NCBI GenBank assembly: GCA_002305435.1
Contig: DBQZ01000120.1
Span: 16,144 to 26,124 of the forward strand
Direction: 5' to 3'
Length of the DNA stretch: 9,981 bases
DNA from: Clostridiales bacterium UBA1381
GTDB taxonomy: Bacteria > Bacillota > Clostridia > UBA1381
Under the pieces are notes generated by a model. The model was given only the letters and a program-made list of their open reading frames with translations, did no database searches and was not told the DNA's origin. Within the stretch, counting starts at the first letter, position 1. Each line of letters opens with the position of its first letter. Position numbers and translations under genes: made by a program. Below, in pieces: positions 1-5,902 of this stretch.

Positions 1-546
1 TTCGTATTTACGCCCTTTTACACCATAGGTGATCTTGGGGGAAGCCCGCTGAGCCTTTTGGTTTGTATTGTTCCGAGAGTCCTTGTAGGCGTTGTACCGT
101 ATTACGTTTACAAGCTGTTTTATGACAAGCTGTTTTCACGAAAAAAAGGTCTGCGCACGCCTTCATTGTTTATTGCCGGTGTGAGTGGAGCGCTTACGAA
201 TACGCTTTTGGTAATGAACATGATATATCTGTTTTTCGGCAGAGGATATGCAGAGGCAAGCGGGATAAAAACGCTTGTATCAAGCGGCGTTCCTCAGGAG
301 GCGGCATCCGGAATAATGAATGCTCTTACCTCATCGGAGGCGGCGGCTCTTGATATGCTTACGCAGTACATAGATCAAAGTGCGGCGGCGGATATGATTT
401 CGCAGCTGCAAACATCGGTATCGCAGATATACTCGACATTTATAATACCGGTCATAGGCTTTAACGGCATTTTAGAGGCGATAGTAGCGGGCATATTAAC
501 TGCAGCTGTAGCGTCTGCACTTCTGGTTATGAACAAAAACGGCTGA
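1..546 (+). CDS. ECF transporter S component, 3' part (possibly pantothenate carrier PanT)
   Basis: The reading frame is open from the first base, so the N-terminus lies outside the window; 181 residues are visible. The protein is strongly hydrophobic, with likely membrane helices near visible residues 19-40, 54-78 and 146-176. The pattern resembles substrate-binding (S) subunits of energy-coupling-factor vitamin transporters (PF12822-like): a short FxxGD loop, then a helix with PRVLVG, then a basic cytoplasmic stretch. Such subunits bind a vitamin in the membrane and share an ATPase/EcfT module encoded elsewhere. It ends 17 bp before coaX, so the two are probably co-transcribed; this makes pantothenate the most reasonable substrate, but that is inference from context. 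A TTG at 58 is an internal codon and not a likely start. The alternative is an S component for another vitamin. Confidence 0.75.
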   Translation, partial: FVFTPFYTIGDLGGSPLSLLVCIVPRVLVGVVPYYVYKLFYDKLFSRKKGLRTPSLFIAGVSGALTNTLLVMNMIYLFFGRGYAEASGIKTLVSSGVPQEAASGIMNALTSSEAAALDMLTQYIDQSAAADMISQLQTSVSQIYSTFIIPVIGFNGILEAIVAGILTAAVASALLVMNKNG

Positions 547-563
547 CGCCGGGAGGATTTGAT

Positions 564-1337
564 ATGATTTTAGCTCTTGATGTGGGAAATACAAATATAG
601 TTATAGGCTGTGTAGATGAAAATGGGGTAAAGTTTCGTGAACGCTTATCCACCGATACAAATAAAACGGAGATGGAGTATGCGGTGCTTTTTAAAACAAT
701 AATTGAGCTGCATAAAATAGACGTAAAAGCATTGGAAGGCGTAATGATTTCTTCTGTTGTTCCGCCACTGAAGCCAGTGCTTAAGGATGCGCTTTGCGCT
801 GTTACAGGCTTTATGCCGGTAAATGTAAATGTGGCAGGGAACCACGGTTTGAAAATAAACATGGATAATCCCCGTCAAATGGGCTGCGATCTCTTGGTAG
901 ATTCGGTAGCGGCTCTGGCGGAATATCCGGCGCCTATAATTATCTTTGATATGGGTACCGCAACGACCGTTTCAGTGCTTGATAAGTACGGTGTATATAT
1001 AGCAAGCATAATCCTGCCGGGCATACAAATTTCACAGGACGCTCTTTCCGGACGGACATCCCAGCTGCCGAGAATTAGCTACGAAGCGCCGGAGGGCGGT
1101 ATTCTTGCGAAAAATACGATAGACAGCATGAAGAGCGGTCTTGTTTATGGTACAGCATCTATGATGGACGGTTTGGTGGAAAGGATAGAGGCAGAGCTTG
1201 GAGAAGAAGCCTCTGTTATTGCAACAGGCGGTCTTGCCCGTTTTGTGACCGAGCATTGCCGTCGCAAAATAGTATGCGACGATGATCTTTTATTAAAAGG
1301 ATTATGGATACTTTGGAAAAAGCAGAAAAACAAATAA
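564..1337 (+). CDS. coaX: Type III pantothenate kinase
   Basis: CoaX phosphorylates pantothenate with ATP, the first step of coenzyme A synthesis, in the cytoplasm. The 257-residue length is normal for the family. The N-terminal phosphate loop DVGNTN is at residues 6-11, and the acetate/sugar kinase-fold motif DMGTATT is in mid-protein, followed by LPGIQIS, SGRTSQLP and a C-terminal ATGGLA. The usual GxDR active-site motif reads GCDL: the aspartate is kept and the arginine is replaced by leucine. A good Shine-Dalgarno (GGGAGG, 551-556) precedes the ATG by seven bases. The gene follows the ECF S component by 17 bp and its end overlaps the possible early start of the ACT-domain gene, so the three probably form one operon. 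Identification is firm. Confidence 0.95.
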   Translation: MILALDVGNTNIVIGCVDENGVKFRERLSTDTNKTEMEYAVLFKTIIELHKIDVKALEGVMISSVVPPLKPVLKDALCAVTGFMPVNVNVAGNHGLKINMDNPRQMGCDLLVDSVAALAEYPAPIIIFDMGTATTVSVLDKYGVYIASIILPGIQISQDALSGRTSQLPRISYEAPEGGILAKNTIDSMKSGLVYGTASMMDGLVERIEAELGEEASVIATGGLARFVTEHCRRKIVCDDDLLLKGLWILWKKQKNK

Positions 1338-1357
1338 ATAGAAATCGTAACAATGTT

Positions 1358-1723
1358 ATGCAAATAAAAAAACTTGAATTTGATTTTACAGTATGCAAGG
1401 TTTTATCGCCGGAAAATATTGATACCAGCAAGGATTTCTTTTTCATAGGGAAAACAGATGAGGAAATTTCACTCGTTTGTCCGACAGAGGATACTCCGTC
1501 TGAAACAACAGAAAGAGAGGACGGCTGGCAGGCATTTAGGATACAGGGAAAGCTCGATTTTTCGCTTACAGGAATTCTGTCAAAAATTGCTGATGTTTTG
1601 GCAAAAAACAGTATCGGTATTTTTGCGGTTTCAACGTATAATACCGACTATATTTTGGTAAAGAAGCAGGATTTTGATAAAGCGCTTTCGTTGCTGGAAA
1701 ATGCGGGATATAATATTATATAA
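1358..1723 (+). CDS. Small ACT-domain protein
   Basis: A 121-residue soluble protein. Residues 56-121 match the ACT_7-type (CASTOR-like) ACT domain pattern: GWxAFRIxGKLDFSLTGIL, then a helix, then IGIFAVSTYNTDYILV and a final helix. The first half (about 6-42, with FFFIGKTDEEISLVC) looks like a second, degenerate ACT-like half. ACT domains generally sense amino acids or other small ligands; no catalytic domain is attached, and ligand and partner are unknown. The frame opens earlier, at ATG 1304, inside the end of coaX, but homologues as I recall them begin near MxIKKLxFDF, so I prefer ATG 1358; neither start has a convincing ribosome binding site. It probably belongs to the coaX operon. Function unassigned. 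Confidence 0.8.
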   Translation: MQIKKLEFDFTVCKVLSPENIDTSKDFFFIGKTDEEISLVCPTEDTPSETTEREDGWQAFRIQGKLDFSLTGILSKIADVLAKNSIGIFAVSTYNTDYILVKKQDFDKALSLLENAGYNII

Positions 1724-1780
1724 GGCATCTATCCAGTGAAGATTCTGTGTGGTCCGTGACTAAACCCGGAAATATCCCGA

Positions 1781-1850
1781 AAATGTAAAAAACTCTTGAC
1801 ATTCCAAAAGCTGTATGATATAATACAAATGTAAAAGATGTTTGACATTT
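1781..1850 (+). promoter_or_regulatory. Duplicated inverted-repeat operator around the membrane-protein/XRE promoter
   Basis: Two 24-bp copies of the pattern AAATGTAAAA-N4-nTTGACATTn lie at 1781-1804 and 1827-1850, agreeing at 19 of 24 positions. Each is an imperfect inverted repeat of AAATGTnAA half-sites whose centres are 14 bp apart. Copy 1 contains the -35 box in its right arm; copy 2 lies at and just after the expected transcription start. An outer mirrored CCCGA (1776-1780) / TCGGG (1850-1854) extends the symmetry. The likely binder is the XRE protein encoded in the same operon, which would make this an autorepression site; that is inference. Confidence 0.6.
1796..1824 (+). promoter_or_regulatory. 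Consensus sigma-A promoter
   Basis: A perfect TTGACA (1796-1801), a 17-bp spacer and a perfect TATAAT (1819-1824), with an extended -10 TG at 1816-1817. Transcription should start near 1831-1833 and drive the membrane-protein/XRE operon. A promoter this strong in front of a repressor-like gene fits autoregulation. Confidence 0.85.
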
Positions 1851-1873
1851 CGGGTATAGAAGGAGGAATAGTC

Positions 1874-2164
1874 ATGGATAATATAGCAATGATTTTCTTC
1901 GGTTTATTTTTACTGGGGCTAATTGTTTTAGATGTTTTAATGGTTATTTCAATGTTTAAAACGGGCGATGAAAGGCGCCAGCTGATTGTATGGAAAACAA
2001 GTACATTTACGCTTATAGTAACAGTGGGGATGCTAATTATTGACGTTGCCTGTTCTATAATCAATCTTGAAGAAATGGCAGTAAATCCTTTTATCAGGCT
2101 CAGCGTTACGGCTATGGTATATTTTTTGGCTTTGTTGTTTTATAAAAAGAGGTACAGCAGCTGA
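1874..2164 (+). CDS. Small three-helix membrane protein paired with XRE regulator
   Basis: A 96-residue protein with three predicted membrane helices near residues 4-27, 43-64 and 72-90, and a short charged loop (KTGDERRQ, 29-36) between the first two. The chosen ATG has AGGAGG at 1861-1866, seven bases upstream; an in-frame ATG at 1838 has no ribosome binding site and overlaps the second operator copy. I do not recognise a named family. The DER motif after helix 1 recalls small membrane proteins often encoded beside XRE regulators. It ends one base before the XRE gene, so the two are translationally linked. It might sense or modulate envelope state together with the regulator, but nothing in the sequence shows this. 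No signal peptide or catalytic motif is seen. Confidence 0.8.
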   Translation: MDNIAMIFFGLFLLGLIVLDVLMVISMFKTGDERRQLIVWKTSTFTLIVTVGMLIIDVACSIINLEEMAVNPFIRLSVTAMVYFLALLFYKKRYSS

Positions 2165-2165
2165 A

Positions 2166-2363
2166 ATGGAAAACGTTATAAGAAGCAGGCGGAAAGAATT
2201 AGGGCTTTCGCAGGAGGAATTAGCAAAAAAATGCGGCGTTTCACGGCAGACTGTAAATGCGATTGAAAATAACAAATACGATCCTACACTTTCGCTGGCG
2301 TTTAATCTTGCGAAAGAATTAAAGCTTACTGTTGACGAGCTTTTTTGTCCGGACGGAAAATAA
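2166..2363 (+). CDS. XRE/Cro-family helix-turn-helix regulator
   Basis: A 65-residue protein made up almost entirely of a single HTH_3 domain. SQEELAKKCGVSRQTV (residues 15-30) forms the turn and recognition helix, followed by NAIENNKYDPTLSLAFNLAKEL and a final VDELF. This compact form (YozG-like, without a ligand domain) usually binds DNA as a dimer and often autoregulates. The start is one base after the stop of the membrane-protein gene; AAAGAGG (2146-2152) lies rather far upstream, so coupling to the previous gene is likely. The inverted repeats around the operon's own promoter are the natural candidate operator. The stop codon overlaps an ATG (TAATG) that begins a possible 34-residue peptide. 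Identification as a DNA-binding regulator is firm; its targets are inferred. Confidence 0.92.
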   Translation: MENVIRSRRKELGLSQEELAKKCGVSRQTVNAIENNKYDPTLSLAFNLAKELKLTVDELFCPDGK

Positions 2364-2467
2364 TGTTGACAGCAACAGTTAGAAGCAGGAAATCATTTTA
2401 TGGTTTCCTGCTCTTATTTTTTGCGGTGCAGGTTGTGCTGCTACTTTATGGTTTTATTATATATTAA
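2363..2467 (+). CDS. Possible 34-residue single-helix membrane peptide
   Basis: Directly visible is an ATG sharing one base with the XRE stop (TAATG), followed by 34 codons and TAA. The peptide has a basic N-terminus (RSRKS, residues 7-11) and then about 20 hydrophobic residues (FLLLFFAVQVVLLLYGFIIY, 15-34), a classic single-pass topology. No strong ribosome binding site precedes it; translation would depend on coupling to the XRE gene. Against it: a good terminator-like hairpin (2384-2422) lies inside the frame, and U-rich terminators read as Phe/Leu codons produce spurious hydrophobic peptides. A second weak hairpin with T6 follows the stop codon at 2470-2499. Treat as tentative. Confidence 0.35.
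   Translation: MLTATVRSRKSFYGFLLLFFAVQVVLLLYGFIIY
2384..2422 (+). terminator. Intrinsic terminator after XRE gene
   Basis: AGCAGGAAATCA (2384-2395) pairs with TGGTTTCCTGCT (2401-2412) over 12 bp with one G-U pair and a 5-base loop, followed by a T-rich run (CTTATTTTTT, 2413-2422). It begins 21 bp after the XRE stop codon. It lies inside the possible 34-residue frame, so it may be partial or regulated if that peptide is real. Confidence 0.75.
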
Positions 2468-2469
2468 AG

Positions 2470-2499
2470 CGGACAGGGAAGATACTTTCTCCGTTTTTT
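2470..2499 (+). terminator. Weak second hairpin with T6 tail
   Basis: CGGA (2470-2473) pairs with TCCG (2490-2493), and GGAAG with CTTTC inside it, with a three-base bulge on one side, followed by six T (2494-2499). It sits two bases after the stop of the possible 34-residue peptide and before uidA. It could be a back-up terminator; the stem is poor. Confidence 0.3.
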
Positions 2500-2566
2500 A
2501 TGTATAAAAATCCGATAAAGCCGAAAAATAAGGTAAACAACTTCTGTATCAAGGGAGGAATAATAT

Positions 2567-4372
2567 ATGTTGTATCCGAAAAATACTTTAACAAGGCGAG
2601 TAATGTGTCTTGACGGATTTTGGAAATTTAAATTTGATCCGCAGGGATTGGGACAAAAAGAGAACTGGACATCAGGACTGCCGGATCCCGTCCAAATGCC
2701 GGTGCCTGCAAGCTTCAATGATTTCTTCACCGATAAGGAATCCCGAGAGTACACAGGGGATTTTTGGTATGAAACGGATTTTTTCGTGCCGGGAGAATGG
2801 CGGGACAAATGTCTTGATATGCGCTTTGACGGGGCAGTACATCGAGCAGAGGTGTTCATCAACCAGAAGAAGGCGTTCGAGCATGAGGGCGGATTTCTGC
2901 CGTTTGCCGTAAGGCTTGACAGCTGGGTCAAATGGGATGAAATGAATAAGGTTGTTGTACGGCTCAATAACGAGCTTGATTACACGACTTTGCCGGCGGG
3001 TAAAACAGTTGTCCTTAAAAGCGGCCGTAAAATGGCAAAGCCGTTTTTTGATTTTTACAATTATTCCGGTCTTATTCGTCCGGTACGTATAACGGCGGTG
3101 CCGCAAGAATCCATACTTGATTATTCCGTTGCTCACAAGCTCAAGGGGGATGATGCGGTGACCTCGTATGAAGTGACGACGACCGGTGATGACGATGTAA
3201 GAGTTACTCTGTATAATTGTGACGGCAATATAGAGGCTGAAAGCGGGGGAAAGAGGGGTGAGCTATACGTAAAAAATGTTCGTCCCTGGAGTACAGAGGA
3301 TCCATATCTTTATACGATAAAGATGGAGATATACAACAAAGACGGTATAATAGACGAATACTGCGAGGAGATAGGGATAAGGACGGTTGAGGTAAAGGGC
3401 GAAGAAATACTGCTAAACGGTAAACCGGTATATTTAAAAGGTTTCGGAAAACATGAGGATGCAGATATATCGGGACGAGGATACAATTCTCCAGTGATAA
3501 AGCGTGATATGGAGCTTATGAAATGGATAGGTGCAAATTCTTTCAGGACTTCCCACTACCCCTATTGTGAAGAAATGATGCAGCAGGCGGATAAGGAGGG
3601 GTTTTTGGTTATTGATGAAGTGGCAGCGGTCGGCTTTTTTGAGAGTATTATGAATTTTCTTGAAGCATCCGCAGGAAAGAATACGAGCTTTTTCCAAAGA
3701 GAAGAGGTACAAACAAAGACTAAGATGAACCACAGGGAGTCTTTGGCGTCGCTTATACAGCGTGATAAGAACCATGCCTGCGTTATAGCATGGAGCATAT
3801 TTAACGAGCCGGAAACAGAGGATGAGTCTGCGGAGGAATATTTTTCGGAAATGTTTTCTCTTGCTAAGGAATGTGATCCGCAGAAACGGCCATGTACGTT
3901 CGCTTTGATAATGAACTCCACCCCAGATAAATGCCGCTGCCACAAATTCGCCGATTTTATATCGTTAAACCGCTATTTCGGCTGGTACGTAAAGGGAGGA
4001 TACGAGATAGAGGAGGCGAAAGAGCTGTTTATAAAGGAAATGGAAGCGTGGAAAAAACTTAACACCGGCAAACCGTTTGTGTTTACTGAGTTTGGCAGCG
4101 ATACGATTGCCGGCCTGCATAAGCTGCCGAGCGTTATGTGGAGTGAGGAATACCAGCAGGAATTTCTTGCAATGCAATTTGAGGTATTTGATTCCTACAG
4201 CTTTATTAAAGGAGAACAAGTGTGGAACTTTGCAGATTTTCAGACGACTGAGGGTATAATGCGTGCGGACGGGAATAAAAAAGGTATATTCACCAGAGCC
4301 AGACAGCCTAAAGCTGCTGCATATCTTTTGAAAAAACGTTGGGAGTCGCTTCCTGCCGGTTATAAAAGCTGA
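2567..4372 (+). CDS. uidA: Beta-glucuronidase (glycoside hydrolase family 2)
   Basis: Hydrolyses beta-D-glucuronides to free glucuronate and the aglycone. The 601 residues align along their whole length with E. coli UidA from MLYPxxTxTR onward: sugar-binding jelly-roll domain (about 1-180), immunoglobulin-like domain (about 181-275), TIM barrel (about 276-601). The acid/base glutamate is E414 in NEP, the nucleophile E508 in FTEFGSDTIAGLH, and the glucuronate-carboxylate motif NxK is N570-K572 in GNKKGIFTR; HEDAD, NSFRTSHYPY and GEQVWNFADF are also kept. The insertion after DEVAAVGF (about 358-388) is close to E. coli loop 1 in length, suggesting a Loop-1-type gut enzyme active on small conjugates (inference). 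No signal peptide, so cytoplasmic, in line with the symporter gene 14 bp downstream. AAGGGAGG (2551-2558) sets the start. I found no convincing promoter or operator. Confidence 0.97.
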   Translation: MLYPKNTLTRRVMCLDGFWKFKFDPQGLGQKENWTSGLPDPVQMPVPASFNDFFTDKESREYTGDFWYETDFFVPGEWRDKCLDMRFDGAVHRAEVFINQKKAFEHEGGFLPFAVRLDSWVKWDEMNKVVVRLNNELDYTTLPAGKTVVLKSGRKMAKPFFDFYNYSGLIRPVRITAVPQESILDYSVAHKLKGDDAVTSYEVTTTGDDDVRVTLYNCDGNIEAESGGKRGELYVKNVRPWSTEDPYLYTIKMEIYNKDGIIDEYCEEIGIRTVEVKGEEILLNGKPVYLKGFGKHEDADISGRGYNSPVIKRDMELMKWIGANSFRTSHYPYCEEMMQQADKEGFLVIDEVAAVGFFESIMNFLEASAGKNTSFFQREEVQTKTKMNHRESLASLIQRDKNHACVIAWSIFNEPETEDESAEEYFSEMFSLAKECDPQKRPCTFALIMNSTPDKCRCHKFADFISLNRYFGWYVKGGYEIEEAKELFIKEMEAWKKLNTGKPFVFTEFGSDTIAGLHKLPSVMWSEEYQQEFLAMQFEVFDSYSFIKGEQVWNFADFQTTEGIMRADGNKKGIFTRARQPKAAAYLLKKRWESLPAGYKS

Positions 4373-4386
4373 GAGGAGGGCTTATA

Positions 4387-5775
4387 GTGCGGGAATTTGG
4401 AATAAGGGACAAGGTCGGGTATATGTTTGGCGACCTTGCTAATGATTTTTTCTTTATATTCGTAAGCTCGTACTTGATGATATTTTATACAAAAGTATTC
4501 GGCATAGATGCCGGAGCAGTAGGAACGCTTTTCCTCGTTGCACGGCTTATAGATGCCGTAACCGATGTAAGCATGGGGCGTATAGTCGATACTGTGCGCC
4601 CCGGAAAGGGCGGTCGTTTTCGACCGTGGATAAAGTGGATAAGCATCCCTGTCGCCTTATCGGGGATACTGCTGTTTGTGCCGTGGGTGGCTAAACTGCC
4701 GCTTATCTGGCGAATGGTCTATATATACGTAACGTATATTTTCTGGGGAAGTATTTGCTATACTGCGATAAATATCCCATACGGTTCGATGGCATCGGCT
4801 ATAACAGCAAAGCCGGAAGAGCGTGGTGCGCTCTCAACGTTCAGAAGCGTTGGAGCGGCGGTTGCAAGCGTTGTCATAAGCTCCGGCGTCCCGCTCATAG
4901 TATACCGGTATGATGAAATGGGAAACCAGCTTATCGTCCCGGAACGATTTTTCCTTTTAGCCGTGATATTTGCAGCAGTTGCAATAATATGCTATATGCT
5001 GTGCTATAAACTCACAGTTGAGAGAGTAGTCATAGAAAAGCAACAGACTGTAAAAAAGGGTGTATTTTCTACGCTCATATCCATGGCTAAAAACAGAAGT
5101 CTTGTTGCAATAATTGCGGCAGCTCTTGTGCTTATGCTTTCGCTTTTGCTGGCTCAGAGCATGAACGGGTATCTGTTTATGGATTATTTCCGAAGCAAGG
5201 CGGCAATGGCAGCGGGCGGATTCTTAAACTCGGCAGCAACGATAGTTTTGGCTCCGTTTACGACACTGATAATCAGAAAAATAGGAAAAAAGGAAGCGTC
5301 TGCTGCTGCAGTTCTATTTGCATCGGCAATGTATTTTGTAATGTTTGCCGCAAGGTTTACCAATCCGTGGATATTCTGCGTGTTTATCGGCCTGGCAAAC
5401 TTAGGGACAGGCCTTTTTAACCTAATGATATGGGCGTTTATCACTGATGTTATTGATGAACAGGAAGTTGAGACAGGCAGCCGAGATGACGGTACCGTTT
5501 ATGCTGTTTATTCGTTTGCGAGAAAGGTGGGGCAGGCGTTGGCAGGAGGGCTTGGAGGCTGGACGCTGAGCCGTATAGGGTATCAGTCCTCAGTTGCGGG
5601 AGAGACGGTGGTACAGACACAGCAGGTTCTTAATAATATATATTCCGTAGCAACGATAGTTCCTGCTATATGTTATTTGGCGGTATCGCTGATATTGATA
5701 TTCCTTTATCCGCTCAGTAGAAAGAAGGTTGTGGAAAACAGCAGGATATTAAGAGAAAAACGGAAAAATGCGTAA
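4387..5775 (+). CDS. GPH-family sugar/glucuronide:cation symporter (UidB-like)
   Basis: A 462-residue integral membrane protein with about 12 helices, of the glycoside-pentoside-hexuronide:cation symporter family (MFS_2). The N-terminal pattern RDKVGYMFGDLANDFFF and the signature ARLIDAVTD...GRIVDTVRPGKGGRFRPWI (52-82) are typical; D56 and D60 match in spacing the cation-site aspartates D55 and D59 of MelB. The family loop near TDVIDEQEVETGSRDDGT (353-370) precedes helix 11. It probably imports glucuronides, because it follows uidA by 14 bp and is the last gene before a terminator; the exact substrate cannot be read from sequence. Translation starts at GTG, supported by AGGAGG at 4374-4379. 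It equals E. coli UidB (GusB) in role, but orthology is not proven. Confidence 0.92.
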   Translation: MREFGIRDKVGYMFGDLANDFFFIFVSSYLMIFYTKVFGIDAGAVGTLFLVARLIDAVTDVSMGRIVDTVRPGKGGRFRPWIKWISIPVALSGILLFVPWVAKLPLIWRMVYIYVTYIFWGSICYTAINIPYGSMASAITAKPEERGALSTFRSVGAAVASVVISSGVPLIVYRYDEMGNQLIVPERFFLLAVIFAAVAIICYMLCYKLTVERVVIEKQQTVKKGVFSTLISMAKNRSLVAIIAAALVLMLSLLLAQSMNGYLFMDYFRSKAAMAAGGFLNSAATIVLAPFTTLIIRKIGKKEASAAAVLFASAMYFVMFAARFTNPWIFCVFIGLANLGTGLFNLMIWAFITDVIDEQEVETGSRDDGTVYAVYSFARKVGQALAGGLGGWTLSRIGYQSSVAGETVVQTQQVLNNIYSVATIVPAICYLAVSLILIFLYPLSRKKVVENSRILREKRKNA

Positions 5776-5783
5776 AGTATATG

Positions 5784-5814
5784 GACGGTGTTTGCGGGGC
5801 AAATGCCGTCTTTT
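5784..5814 (+). terminator. Intrinsic terminator of the uidA-symporter operon
   Basis: GACGGTGTTTGC (5784-5795) pairs with GCAAATGCCGTC (5799-5810) over 12 bp, including two G-U pairs, with a GGG loop and then TTTT (5811-5814). It lies just after the symporter stop codon. The T-run is short, so read-through is possible. Confidence 0.75.
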
Positions 5815-5839
5815 CATATCATCAAATACTCAAAAACGC

Positions 5840-5868
5840 TTGAATTTTATGATTGTGTATGATATTAT
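5840..5868 (+). promoter_or_regulatory. Sigma-A promoter before the nucleotidyltransferase gene
   Basis: TTGAAT (5840-5845), a 17-bp spacer and TATTAT (5863-5868), with an extended -10 TG at 5860-5861. It lies after the upstream terminator and 35 bp before the chosen start codon, so it should start the nucleotidyltransferase/rfbB unit. Confidence 0.7.
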
Positions 5869-5902
5869 ATATCTAACGAATATAAGAAAGGAGTCGTGTT
5901 GG

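Noticed and set aside
2433..2460. Possible uidA promoter TTGTGC-N16-TATTAT
   Set aside because: The -35 matches at only three positions and the region is AT-rich, so a chance match is likely; no operator was recognised nearby.
5768..5902. N-terminal extension of the nucleotidyltransferase gene from ATG 5768
   Set aside because: It overlaps the symporter gene and would translate through the terminator hairpin and promoter; a well-placed AAAGGAG supports TTG 5903 instead.
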